64,000 nucleotides of DNA from an uncultured Collinsella sp. (GCA_900541015.1 UQIB01000004.1:20430-84429); one strand, 5' to 3'; shown: positions 25,926 through 34,357, counted from the stretch's first letter. Numbers and translations are program-made. Notes: generated by a model not told the origin, from the letters alone.

Positions 25926-26978
25926 ATGATCACTTCCGAGCTTTTCGGCACCGCGCCGTGCGGTACCCCCGTTCATCGCTACACCCTCAACGGGCCCGAG
26001 ATCTGCGTTCGCATTATGGACTATGGCGCCACTGTGTTGGGCATCGACGTGCCCGACATTCCCGGCAACGTGCACGATGTGGTGCTGGGCTTCGATAAGC
26101 TCGAGGATTACTTTGACAACCCCGCCTGCTTTGGCGCGACCATCGGCCCCGTGGCCAACCGCACTGCGGGCGCCACGATTACCATCGACGGCACGGACTG
26201 GCATATGCCCGCCAACGAGGGCGCCAACAACCTGCACAGCGATCTTGAGCACGGCCTGCACAAGCGCGTATGGGATGTTGAACTCGACGAGGTCCACAAT
26301 GCTGTGCTCATGACCACCTCGCTTGAGGATGGCGAGCTGGGTCTCCCCGGCAACCGCACCTTTACGGCCTTGTTTACCGTTACGCGCACCGGCGTCTTCC
26401 GCATCCAGTATGGCTGCGAGAGCGACCGCGCCACCTACGTGTCCATGACCAACCACACGTACTTTAATCTTGCCGGTCATAACGCCGGCATGGACTGTGA
26501 GCACTTCTTTGTTGCTAACGCTGCCCACTACCTGCCCATTAACGAGCAGAACATTCCCACCGGCGAAATCGCACCGGTCGAGGGCACGCCGTTTGACTTC
26601 CACAAGCTGCACCCCGTCGCTCCCGGCATGGAGGCAGACGACCCGCAGATCAAACAGGCCCGTGGCTACGATCACTGCCTGTGCATCGATGGCTATCAGT
26701 ACGGCCGCAATCTGCGCCGCGCCCTGCATGTTGAGGAGATGTGGACCGGTCGTGAGCTGGACTACTACACCACCGCCCCGGGCGTGCAGCTCTACACCGG
26801 CAACTGGCTGGGCGACGAGCACGCAAAGGACGACGCCAACTATGGCTGGGGCGCTGGCTTTGCCCTCGAGGCCGAGATGTACCCCGACACGCCGCACCAG
26901 CCGCTGTTCCCCCAGGGCTTCGTGGGCCCGGGTCATCCCTACAGCAATGTGATCGAGTACCACTTTATGAGGCACTAA
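25926..26978 (+). CDS. galM: Aldose 1-epimerase (galactose mutarotase)
   Basis: 350 residues. Interconverts alpha and beta anomers of galactose or glucose in the cytoplasm. It has the canonical GalM motifs NRTAGATI, the catalytic NHTYFNLAGH His, and C-terminal EAEMYPDTP with the catalytic Glu. The ATG at 25926 follows TTAGGA; an upstream 20-codon extension has no ribosome site. Monocistronic, divergent from the DeoR gene, with its own terminator. It supports GalT and the lac modules by supplying alpha-galactose. Confidence 0.93.
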   Translation: MITSELFGTAPCGTPVHRYTLNGPEICVRIMDYGATVLGIDVPDIPGNVHDVVLGFDKLEDYFDNPACFGATIGPVANRTAGATITIDGTDWHMPANEGANNLHSDLEHGLHKRVWDVELDEVHNAVLMTTSLEDGELGLPGNRTFTALFTVTRTGVFRIQYGCESDRATYVSMTNHTYFNLAGHNAGMDCEHFFVANAAHYLPINEQNIPTGEIAPVEGTPFDFHKLHPVAPGMEADDPQIKQARGYDHCLCIDGYQYGRNLRRALHVEEMWTGRELDYYTTAPGVQLYTGNWLGDEHAKDDANYGWGAGFALEAEMYPDTPHQPLFPQGFVGPGHPYSNVIEYHFMRH

Positions 26979-27004
26979 GCCTATAACGCAATATATCGCA
27001 CAGC

Positions 27005-27040
27005 AACGCCCGCCGGCACCAACGCCGATGGGCGTTTTTT
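27005..27040 (+). terminator. Intrinsic terminator of galM
   Basis: AACGCCC pairs with GGGCGTT (inner CCGGC/GCCGA region) and is followed by T6. Confidence 0.85.
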
Positions 27041-27085
27041 CATCTTTCGGGCTCAATTTCGCTGTGACTGTATGAGTGACATATC

Positions 27086-27297
27086 AAAACTATGCCCATT
27101 TACTACGTTTAGCCCGGGATGCTCGACCATGCACCGGTTTTTGCTAAATTCGCGAGCCGCCTACCTGCGGTTTTGTTTTTCTCAAATTCGACATGCTCGG
27201 CGATAACCGATCAAACGTAGTAAATGGGCATAGTTTTTGACAGGCGGCATCGCGCGCGTCCCTCGCAAGGGCAAAATGATCCGTTTTCCTCCGTCCC
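27086..27297. repeat. Inverted-repeat mini-element, copy 2, with adjoining conserved box
   Basis: Perfect 25 bp terminal inverted repeats (starting AAAACTATGCCCATTTACTA; 27086-27110 and 27213-27237) enclose ~100 bp without a gene. The core CCCATTTACTACGTTT equals copy 1 at 7755. ATGATCCGTTTTCCTCCG (about 27279-27297) is the inverted counterpart of the box beside copy 1. Confidence 0.7.
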
Positions 27298-27304
27298 CAA
27301 GGGA

Positions 27305-27787
27305 TCAGTTGAACAGATTGTCGATGGGATCGGGGGCGGAACTGGGGAGATAGCGGATTTCTAGCTCTATGCCGAGTTCTTGCAGCTCTTTGAAGGCGGC
27401 GATGTCCCTATCGTCTACGGCAACGGCAGGCGTTGCAGAGCGTTTGCCCTCCCCTGCCCGCATATGGCCAATGCTGATCTTGGTGATCGGCACACCGCCT
27501 TTAACCAGCGCGAGTGCATCCGCGGGCGACGCCACCATGATGAGAATCCATTGGCGCGGCGTTGCGGTATGAATGATGTCGATGGTCCTTTGCACCGAGA
27601 AAAACCGCGTCCACACGCCCTCGGGCGCCGCGACCCTCATAGGCGCCCACTTGCGCGAATCAGCCGCAATCTCGTCGTTGACGATTAGGACGAGGTTGGA
27701 ACCCACAGCCTCGTTCCACAGCTCAACGTCTTGCCCGTAAATAAACCGATCATCGATGCGTGCGAGAAGAATCTTGGGTTGAGCCAT
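27305..27787 (-). CDS. Orphan mannose-family PTS EIIB-like protein lacking the catalytic His
   Basis: 160 residues from the ATG at 27787 (GGGG ribosome site); an upstream 17-codon extension is unlikely. It keeps the PTS_IIB mannose/sorbose fold and the RIDDRFIYGQD loop, where normal family members read RIDDRLIHGQV. The phospho-accepting His is Tyr17 here (codon TAC on the - strand). No EIIA, EIIC or EIID gene is adjacent. It is therefore unlikely to carry phosphate and may be a regulator or a decaying gene. Compare the complete EIIB at 52777, which keeps His13. Confidence 0.82.
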   Translation of the reverse strand: MAQPKILLARIDDRFIYGQDVELWNEAVGSNLVLIVNDEIAADSRKWAPMRVAAPEGVWTRFFSVQRTIDIIHTATPRQWILIMVASPADALALVKGGVPITKISIGHMRAGEGKRSATPAVAVDDRDIAAFKELQELGIELEIRYLPSSAPDPIDNLFN

Positions 27788-27944
27788 CGCTGCCCCATTC
27801 TTTTTGAGACCCGTAAGAGCAAGACATCGCGTCTCCAATATTAGTGCATTTAAAGTGAGAAAAGCCGTCAGAACCCTTGCGCGGATGTGCGATGTCCCGT
27901 ATTATAGACAGCCGTTGATGCCTCAGTTGCGTCACCACATGGCC

Positions 27945-28020
27945 GCCAGCGTAGCTCAGTTGGTAGAGCACCGCTCTCGTAAAGCGGGGGTCACCGGTTC
28001 GAGCCCGGTCGCTGGCTCCA
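27945..28020 (+). tRNA. tRNA-Thr (anticodon CGT)
   Basis: 76 bases including the encoded CCA. Acceptor GCCAGCG pairs with CGCTGGC, the D-loop has AGCTCAGTTGG, the anticodon stem CCGCT/AGCGG has loop CTCGTAA, and the T-arm is GGTTCGAGCC. Its 3' half is the integration site of the element that follows. Confidence 0.96.
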
Positions 28021-28025
28021 TTGCA
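27976..28025. other. attL core (50 bp) of the integrative element
   Basis: Begins at the anticodon loop (CTCGTAAAGC) and runs to TTGCA just past the tRNA. Identical to 43108-43157. The tRNA stays whole because the element supplies an identical 3' half. Confidence 0.92.
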
Positions 28026-28032
28026 TTAGTGC

Positions 28033-28065
28033 AGCTCAGAAGCGTAATTGCTTCTGAGCTTTTTT
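28033..28065 (+). terminator. Terminator downstream of tRNA-Thr, carried by the element
   Basis: GCTCAGAAGC pairs with GCTTCTGAGC and is followed by T6. It replaces the original chromosomal terminator, now displaced to 43164-43186 beyond attR. Confidence 0.85.
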
Positions 28066-28212
28066 GTTTTCGCGTCTCTTTCCTCCTTCTCCGAGGAGTG
28101 AAAAAGGGGTGAAAAACTTTTTTAACTGTTTTCCATAAATAGTTAGCATCATCCAACGTTCACATTAGATCGAACAACAATCCTGTTACGCATAGCCTAA
28201 TTCCGCTGAGTA

Positions 28213-29250
28213 TCAGAGAAGAACGTCCGGATTATATGCATCCAGCTTCGCTTCTCCAGTCGCCAGTGACTCCTCCAGCCGGTCAGCATATTCAACAATA
28301 GAGCCGTAGAATATGGGAGAAAATCCGAACTTTTCGATAAAGAGGGGTTCCGCTACGTCAATCCTCTTCTTGGCAACCGCGGCCTCATCCTTTTCATAGT
28401 ACCCAGTGCCAGGAATCCGCTCGTTTGCCTGCGGCAAGCACTTAAGCTGCCTACACAAGCGCGCCGACCCCTTTGAAAGACCCATAAAGGTGATAGCACC
28501 AGAGATTACGCCACCGACGCCCACAACAACCTTGCCAGCGGCATCCCCCACCGTCTGCTTTGTTATCTTGATACCCATGAAGCTCAAGAGCTTCTTCAGG
28601 ATCGGATACCAACTGGTCTTGGTTAGCGACTGGCGAGCGACCTTTTTCGCGACCGCCTCTTGGGCGTTTTTGGCGATTACGGTTAGCATCGAGTTCGCGC
28701 TGCCTACACCCATCATCACACCGAGCAACACTGCCATTTCGTAGAGAGTCTCGTCATCAACGTCGTCACATTCTTCAAAAAAGGTCTGCCAGCCATACAG
28801 GTATGCCAGTTTCTGCATAATCCTGAATGCGTGCACGTAGTATTACGTAATATCGGCAGGAATGGTGCCCACCATCGCGACACCTCCGGGAAGACCCGCT
28901 GCAAAGGAAAAGGCGGTTGACTTCTTTGCCTCATAATCAATTACTTCTCTAGCAATTCTATCGATCAGGCCCACATCGATTCCGGCGGTAACGGGGGTCG
29001 TTTCCACGGCAAACTCGACGACATCTTTATGGACACCCTTCCTCCTCAGCTCCGAGCGGAGGAAATGGGGCCGATCAATTCTCACTCCCTTTAGCCGAGC
29101 AACTTTTTTCATAAAGTCAATCAAAAATCTCTGGGCCTCCGCCAACTGCTCATCGCTCTTGTCTTTTAACTCTGCAAAAGCCGAATCAACGAGAACAGCG
29201 ACCCCAAGGCCCTCGCCCTCGTTTTTCTTTCCAAGCAGCCTGACGTCCAT
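28213..29250 (-). pseudogene. EcsC-family protein gene interrupted by an in-frame stop
   Basis: Two consecutive open stretches in one frame are separated only by a TAA at 28843-28845. The protein around it would read VGTIPADIT-stop-YYVHAFRIMQKLAYLYGW. In EcsC proteins this block is continuous and has Gln at the stop position (IPADxxQxY), so one CAA to TAA change explains it. Restored, the gene encodes ~345 residues with Gly-rich hydrophobic stretches. The ATG at 29250 follows GGAAGG. The upstream fragment alone is 135 residues; a GTG at 28836 could restart the rest, but no ribosome site is obvious. The role of EcsC proteins is unclear. Confidence 0.85.
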
Positions 29251-29414
29251 ACAGCCTTCCAATCAATGCGCCGCGCGGGCTATCGCGTTCTGCGACAGGC
29301 CGGACGCACGGAGCCTGAGGGCCTCCCTGGCCCTTATCCTTCTCGCCATGCTGTACCTCCTTGGTCTCGGCTGCATGGACAGCCGGAACGTACCAGGGGG
29401 ACGGTGCCGACGGG

Positions 29415-29487
29415 AATATCGGCGGTGCCGAACGGCAATATTCGAGATGTGAGCGGACGGTGTGTAAGCGCAATATCGCCGGTGTCA
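29415..29487. repeat. Three short iteron-like repeats between EcsC and RHH genes
   Basis: GAATATCGGCGGTGCC (29414), CAATATTCGAGATGTG (29436) and CAATATCGCCGGTGTC (29471) are variants of one ~16 bp unit in the 296-base divergent gap. They may be binding sites for the RHH protein encoded at 29547, or an origin-like iteron set. No gene is seen in 29263-29546. Confidence 0.45.
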
Positions 29488-29546
29488 AAGAGGACAATTA
29501 CTCAAACAGGTGAAGGAGGGCATCGAGGAGGATAAGGAGATTTACG

Positions 29547-29795
29547 GTGGCAATTAAGAAGCCAACTCGCCGCGTCATGCCCGTTGGAGAGGCGAGCATG
29601 ACCCTCATGGGTAATCAAGACACACGAAACAAAGGGGATTCGACAAGTCGCAAGAAAGGGGAGTGCATCACCTTTTGGGTTACGGAAGAGCAGAAGCAAG
29701 AGATGAGCACCTACGCGGCGGAACACAACACCACGGTATCAAGGATCATCATCGAAGGCCTTGAGATACGCATGGGTAAAGGGCAATCATTATAG
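29547..29795 (+). CDS. Small ribbon-helix-helix-like DNA-binding protein
   Basis: 82 residues from GTG preceded by AAGGAG. The C-terminal half has the RHH pattern: a beta strand (ECITFWVT), helix (EEQKQEMSTYAAEH), turn and helix (TVSRIIIEGLEIRM). The N-terminal ~35 residues are polar and disordered-looking. Such proteins act as repressors, antitoxins or MobC-like accessory factors. No toxin gene is adjacent. Its likely targets are the repeats at 29415-29487. Confidence 0.65.
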   Translation: MAIKKPTRRVMPVGEASMTLMGNQDTRNKGDSTSRKKGECITFWVTEEQKQEMSTYAAEHNTTVSRIIIEGLEIRMGKGQSL

Positions 29796-29831
29796 CTTAG
29801 CCTTCTGCAATTGCTGCGACTCGATGCGGTC

Positions 29832-31481
29832 CTATCGATTTGCGCAACGGTGTGACGCGTTATCTAGACTGACGATCGTTTCCGCTGCATTTGCCAGCTC
29901 ATTATCATGTGAAACAATGATAATGAGCTGTTTCAATTTGTTGTTTCTGACATACGAAGCGAGTTCGGCTCGGCTTGTTTCATCCAATCCAGTTGTAGGC
30001 TCATCGAGCACCAAGACTGATGGATTACGGGAAATTGCCGACCACAAGTATACACGGCGCAGCTCACCACCCGAAAGTTCAGGACAACGTTTCTCAAGCA
30101 AGCCCTCTATGCTGGTTGTCAACGACGGTAGCTCATTCATATGCTGGTGCTTTGTAAAAAATGGGGTGTTGAAATAATCCAACAGGTCCCGAACCGTCTC
30201 ATCTGGAGCGAAGCACGGTTGGGGGCAGCACGATATCGTGTCTGAACGTATGTAATCCAAATTGCATTTTTCAATCGGCATGTCGTTGTATGTTACTTTG
30301 CCTGCCGACGGATACAGCCCAAGGAGCAGGTAAAGGAGCGACGTTTTTCCTCTTCCATTTTCTCCGGTTATGCAGTATGTTCCAGGGCCGGAGAAATCGA
30401 AGGAAAATCCGTCAAGAACCTTTCGGGGAGATCCGTCTGGAAGGGGTACCGTAAAATCCAACTTGGAAACAGAAATGCGATTTATTGTGTCAATCTTGAC
30501 TAAACCTGTCTGATCTTGCTCTGGTTCCGGTCCTACCTTTCCCATGGCGCTCATCCTGTCCCACGAAGCCTTGGCATCCTGATAGGACTTGAACAGGTTC
30601 ATCGTGTTTTTCAAGGTTTTAAATAGGACGGCAAAATATGCACCGACGATGGTGTATTCGCCTATCGTCATGGTTCCATTGATGATTCGCACTCCGGATA
30701 CGATGAGTATTATCGCTTGAAACACGGCAGCAAAAAGGCTGTCAATCGATGTTAGTGAGAATGAGAGCTTTCCCGAGTGCAAGACCTTTGGAAAATACTT
30801 TTCAAATCCGGTGTCAAGTGCTAGCTCGCTTTTATTGTATGAAGACGTTAACTGAATGTTGAGAATCTGATTCAACTGCGATGCTATTACGGCATAGAAA
30901 GCGCTATCTGCCTCCTTCTTCTCGTACATGACTTTATATAGAAGCTTTCGCAATCCGGTAATAACGAAGAGATATGCCACAAGAAGGAGGATGGAGAATA
31001 GTGCGAGGAGTGGATCAACCGACCATATGACGAGCAACACGAAAGGAATGGCGACAACAGACAGGGGAGCGCTGATAAAGTTTGTTAGAACGAAAGAAGA
31101 AACAACACCTGAGTCAGTGAAAATCCTTTGCGTCGTATAGGCTGAGTCGGTTGTTCGGTTCGTCAGAAAATTAACTCGCTCAAAGCGCAAGACGGTTTCC
31201 CTGAGTAGGTCAAAAGAAAGCTTTGTGGATATACGGATAGATAACGTTCCTGCAAAATATGAAAATAAGGCAGAAAAGACCCCTATTGAAGCTACGAGGA
31301 GCGCAAAAAGCACAGCATCCTTCTCGCTGCGATTGGCAAGAAGGAAATCTAAGAACTTTCCGTTCACATATGGTGCGGCATAGGAAAGGGCGATTCCAAT
31401 CGTCGTGATGGCAATGAACGTGAAAGCACCCTTTGTTTTACTAAACTTCGATAAGACGTACCGAATCAAGAATGGCCCCAA
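29832..31481 (-). CDS. ABC exporter, fused membrane and ATPase domains
   Basis: 549 residues: a half-transporter with six membrane segments (~1-310) followed by an ATPase domain with Walker A GENGRGKTS (373-381), signature LSGGELRRV, Walker B VLVLDEPTTGLD and H-loop VSHD. This is the type I exporter layout used for peptides and lipids. There is no C39 peptidase domain at the N-terminus, so it would not cleave a leader. It lies downstream of the radical SAM peptide locus, separated by 260 bases with a hairpin. Export of the modified peptide is inferred from context. AT-rich codons differ from chromosomal genes. Confidence 0.85.
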   Translation of the reverse strand: MGPFLIRYVLSKFSKTKGAFTFIAITTIGIALSYAAPYVNGKFLDFLLANRSEKDAVLFALLVASIGVFSALFSYFAGTLSIRISTKLSFDLLRETVLRFERVNFLTNRTTDSAYTTQRIFTDSGVVSSFVLTNFISAPLSVVAIPFVLLVIWSVDPLLALFSILLLVAYLFVITGLRKLLYKVMYEKKEADSAFYAVIASQLNQILNIQLTSSYNKSELALDTGFEKYFPKVLHSGKLSFSLTSIDSLFAAVFQAIILIVSGVRIINGTMTIGEYTIVGAYFAVLFKTLKNTMNLFKSYQDAKASWDRMSAMGKVGPEPEQDQTGLVKIDTINRISVSKLDFTVPLPDGSPRKVLDGFSFDFSGPGTYCITGENGRGKTSLLYLLLGLYPSAGKVTYNDMPIEKCNLDYIRSDTISCCPQPCFAPDETVRDLLDYFNTPFFTKHQHMNELPSLTTSIEGLLEKRCPELSGGELRRVYLWSAISRNPSVLVLDEPTTGLDETSRAELASYVRNNKLKQLIIIVSHDNELANAAETIVSLDNASHRCANR

Positions 31482-31640
31482 TCTATCAGGTATGAAATAC
31501 CAACTGATGACACCTTACACCGCGGTTCGGTGGAAACGAAGCGGCGACTAATCGGCACGAGCGCTTCCATAGAGAGTCTTTGCGAGCTGGATCCTCATAG
31601 AAACGGGAATTTTATGTTCGATCAATAGGCCGCGCACGGC

Positions 31641-31676
31641 AGTCGGACGGCTGAAAAATAAAACAGCCGTCCGACT
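31641..31676. terminator. 13 bp perfect hairpin between peptide locus and ABC exporter
   Basis: AGTCGGACGGCTG and its complement are separated by 10 A-rich bases. No immediate T run follows, so it may act as a partial terminator that sets exporter level. The 31482-31741 gap holds no convincing gene; a 67-codon frame that crosses the hairpin was rejected. Confidence 0.55.
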
Positions 31677-31741
31677 AAAGCTGTAAATTTTTTCATTGTT
31701 TGTTGGGCATGCGCCTGAAGTTTCATGCAATAGGAAATCCA

Positions 31742-32083
31742 TTATGACCATGGTCGAAATGTGAACACTACGATCGTTAGCAAGGAGACGCCAAGACCGG
31801 CAAAGATTATGATGAGCGGCAGAATGAAAGCCGCCGATGCCGATAATGGGATTTGGGACGCAAAGGCAATGATGCCCGCGAGAAGGAGACCGGCTCCCGT
31901 CAACGCTATTCCGAGTCCGACCAATCTGGCAACAAGAGGAATCTTCTCGCTTGGAATATGAGCGATATGGTAACTGTGAATCAGGCCGGGATTGCCGGTC
32001 TTTACCATTAACACCCCGACAACGAGAAAGCAGATTCCTCCTACCATGCCGCCAATGGATGATCTTAGCGCTTCAGGACTCAT
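31742..32083 (-). CDS. Small three-helix membrane protein (possible immunity protein)
   Basis: 113 residues with three strong hydrophobic segments (about 10-28, 48-75 and 80-107), resembling small DUF3784-like membrane proteins. Its ATG overlaps the stop of the 67-aa peptide gene by four bases (ATGA), so the two are translationally coupled. A small multi-span protein beside a peptide gene and exporter often gives self-protection in bacteriocin loci; this role is inferred. Confidence 0.7.
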   Translation of the reverse strand: MSPEALRSSIGGMVGGICFLVVGVLMVKTGNPGLIHSYHIAHIPSEKIPLVARLVGLGIALTGAGLLLAGIIAFASQIPLSASAAFILPLIIIFAGLGVSLLTIVVFTFRPWS

Positions 32084-32283
32084 TGCTCGTCTTGGCCACC
32101 TTGCTCGCTGAGGGGAAGTGCTGCGGCAAAAGTGATGAGGACCAGTTCATAGGCTCCAACTGCGGCGACTCCGACCGCCACATTTGCTCCCCACACGATG
32201 TAATACATGTCGAACCAAGTTTCCGTTCCAAGAGTCGATGCTCTGGTCGGATTCATGTTGTCTACTACGGGCTTCTCGTACAT
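32080..32283 (-). CDS. 67-aa hydrophobic peptide, candidate RiPP precursor
   Basis: The N-terminus MYEKPVV carries the YxxPx(V/L) element seen in leader peptides that bind PqqD-like recognition domains. Residues 8-22 are polar. Residues 23-57 are aromatic then aliphatic (Trp23, Phe24, Tyr27, Tyr28, Trp31, then Gly/Ala/Val-rich), and the last ~9 are Gln/Glu/Gly. There is no Cys, so thioether (sactipeptide or lanthipeptide) chemistry is excluded. The ATG touches the stop codon of the radical SAM gene, and AAGGAG lies 12 bases upstream. It could instead be a small membrane protein. Confidence 0.65.
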   Translation of the reverse strand: MYEKPVVDNMNPTRASTLGTETWFDMYYIVWGANVAVGVAAVGAYELVLITFAAALPLSEQGGQDEQ

Positions 32284-33372
32284 TTAACCCAACATCTCCT
32301 TCAACGATGAGTTCAACAGTTCATCCGCGGTATCATCAATCAGGTCAACGTGTAGATCACCTCCCATATCTATATCGCAAATTGTGTCGGACATACGCTC
32401 CATGTCGTCAATGGTCCACATGTGGTTACAGAGGTCTTGAACCAGTTTTGTGGACCAAATTGAGCTAAGTCCGTTGTTCCAGTAATCCTCAAGAGGGTGG
32501 TTTCTGATGTTGCCAACCACTAACGGGATATACGGAGAAACGACGATGTCGCCGTTTGCGTGCACTGAAACCTGATCTAATAGATATCGGTTATCAGAGA
32601 AGCGAATTAGATGGTCGACGGGGTCGCCCCATTGCGGTCGGACATTCGGGTGCTTCCGAAGGAAGTCGTCCTCTTGAATGGCGTGAATCAACGTACGGTA
32701 TTGGGAATAGTCCGGTCTAATAAATGTGTTCTTTCGCGCACGGCCCAAAACCATGAGGGGTTGGACACGTAGTTCGATAAAGTCACCCGGCGTCCTCTTC
32801 GGCCTGTTAGATTTGGTGAAAATCTCATCTAATAGTGAGATGACATCGGGAAACTGTTCGGTGTTGAACGACGTGGGCGTAAATGCGATAGCAAGGTGCA
32901 AATCGGAATGGTTGAGTACGGTGGCAACTGCTTCTTCGACGATTTCGAAGGCTCCCTCATGTCCCCTCAGCCTATCGTGAGCTGACCCAATGCCGTCTAG
33001 GCTAAATTGGATGCTTTTGAGTCCGGAATCTTCTAAATCTCGGAGAAGGGATTCCGTGAGGAGAAGCCCGTTGGTTACCAGGCTCGCTGCAACATTCCCA
33101 TCTCGCAATATGGGAAGGCAGCGCAAGATATCTTTACTGCGCAACAAGGTTTCTCCTCCACAGAAACACATGCTGTAAAGCGACATGTCTGCCATTTCCT
33201 TTGCGAAAACAAAAAGTTCATCTGAGGTCAACTCGTCGTGCATGACCTCATTCTCGCCGCTGCTGTTATAGCAGTGCAGACATCTCAAGTTGCACTTGTT
33301 TGTTATGTCAAGGGCGACGTGATGTGGCGCTCTGAGAACGTTGGTGTACTTGTTTTCCGAAACTCGTCCCAT
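32284..33372 (-). CDS. Radical SAM enzyme with cysteine-free SPASM-like tail
   Basis: 362 residues from the ATG at 33372 (AAGAGGA upstream; a 20-codon extension lacks a ribosome site). The [4Fe-4S] motif CNLRCLHC gives Cys27, Cys31 and Cys34, and GGETLL near 72-77 is the SAM-binding GGE motif. Residues ~268-306 have the frame of a SPASM domain (HANGDIV...GNI...LEDYW), but the expected cysteines are absent (SPYIP in their place). It lies eight bases after the PqqD-fusion gene and directly before the peptide gene. Likely modifies that peptide by C-C linkage or epimerisation; the reaction is unknown. Confidence 0.85.
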   Translation of the reverse strand: MGRVSENKYTNVLRAPHHVALDITNKCNLRCLHCYNSSGENEVMHDELTSDELFVFAKEMADMSLYSMCFCGGETLLRSKDILRCLPILRDGNVAASLVTNGLLLTESLLRDLEDSGLKSIQFSLDGIGSAHDRLRGHEGAFEIVEEAVATVLNHSDLHLAIAFTPTSFNTEQFPDVISLLDEIFTKSNRPKRTPGDFIELRVQPLMVLGRARKNTFIRPDYSQYRTLIHAIQEDDFLRKHPNVRPQWGDPVDHLIRFSDNRYLLDQVSVHANGDIVVSPYIPLVVGNIRNHPLEDYWNNGLSSIWSTKLVQDLCNHMWTIDDMERMSDTICDIDMGGDLHVDLIDDTADELLNSSLKEMLG

Positions 33373-33380
33373 GGTTCCTC

Positions 33381-34241
33381 TTAACAGACTTCTGAAAAAC
33401 AGTATACATTCATGCAGTCGCCGTCGCTGCACTCACCTGGAAAAGTGCCAGCGCAAGTGAATTCTGGCTCATTGATAAGATTTCGAATTCCTTCGTTTGA
33501 TGCAATTTCCTTGCTGGTTAGGTTCAGGTGGAAAAAATTGGGAACATCGCAAAATTCTTGACGATAGAAGCTGGCCGCAGCGGCAATACATTGAACGGCG
33601 ATGCTTGCGGGGCACAAAAGAAGACAGATGTCTGCGTATCTGAGTAAAGGATTGCTGGAGGGGGCGAGGCCGAGTAGACCGGTTGGTCTCCCTGACTCAT
33701 ATACAATGAAAAATTCCTTGCTCAGATTGAACAATCCGTTTCGCACCTCTAGCGGTCGTTCATACTGCTCGACGGAAAGAGGCCAACCGTAGACAATTGT
33801 GGGACTTTCTGGTTCTGATGAGCTCGCCTGGCTTGCCAGGGAGCAAATCAGGCGAATATCGTTTTCTTGGGCAAGCCGTATATGGGTCCCATTGTCCACG
33901 CAAATCTCATCGGCAATGGGTGTGCCATTTTCGGTCGGAGTTTTGACCCATCCTATTAGTCTCGATACGCTGAAACCTCTCATTGCCGAGGCTAAGTCAG
34001 ATTTGAGCATGTCCGGATTGGCGTCTGGAAACTTGTCGCACATCCGATTAAGGATTGTTTCGACGGTGTTTTTACCATCGCACAGAGAGACGATGTAGCT
34101 CCCGCTTCCGTTCAACATGATATAGTTCAGCTCATCGCGTCCGGTTAGAACAGAGCGGTACCCGTTCTTTTCCTCTCTTGAGTATGGGAGAGAAATCGAT
34201 TTCGGGATAAATCCCCTTATTTCGTCAAAGCTCCATTCCAT
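33381..34241 (-). CDS. PqqD-like domain fused to an acetyltransferase-like domain
   Basis: 286 residues from the ATG at 34241, preceded by AAGGAGGG. Residues ~30-100 (LNGSGSYIVSLCDGKNTVETIL) match PqqD, the RiPP recognition element that presents leader peptides to radical SAM enzymes. Residues ~115-286 have the secondary-structure order of GNAT acetyltransferases, but the acetyl-CoA loop is not canonical. The last 25 residues hold five cysteines, an unusual metal- or cluster-like tail. First gene of the peptide operon. The fusion would couple leader binding to acylation or act as a scaffold. Confidence 0.75.
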   Translation of the reverse strand: MEWSFDEIRGFIPKSISLPYSREEKNGYRSVLTGRDELNYIMLNGSGSYIVSLCDGKNTVETILNRMCDKFPDANPDMLKSDLASAMRGFSVSRLIGWVKTPTENGTPIADEICVDNGTHIRLAQENDIRLICSLASQASSSEPESPTIVYGWPLSVEQYERPLEVRNGLFNLSKEFFIVYESGRPTGLLGLAPSSNPLLRYADICLLLCPASIAVQCIAAAASFYRQEFCDVPNFFHLNLTSKEIASNEGIRNLINEPEFTCAGTFPGECSDGDCMNVYCFSEVC

Positions 34242-34357
34242 AATTAATCCCTCCTTGTGTCTGTTTGAATATGAGCCGATTTTAGGCTCTTCGGTAGTTT
34301 CTGTGGGCGAGACATCAATTTTTCCGCAGGTGGATGCAAAAAAGTTCCGCATATAAG

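Noticed and set aside
29266..29535. Small + strand gene between the EcsC and RHH genes
   Set aside because: The open stretch is Arg/Gly-rich, overlaps the iteron-like repeats and has no ribosome site.
31548..31751. 67-codon open frame between the 3-TM gene and the ABC exporter
   Set aside because: It crosses the 13 bp perfect hairpin, lacks a good ribosome site and has no recognisable features, so it was not called.
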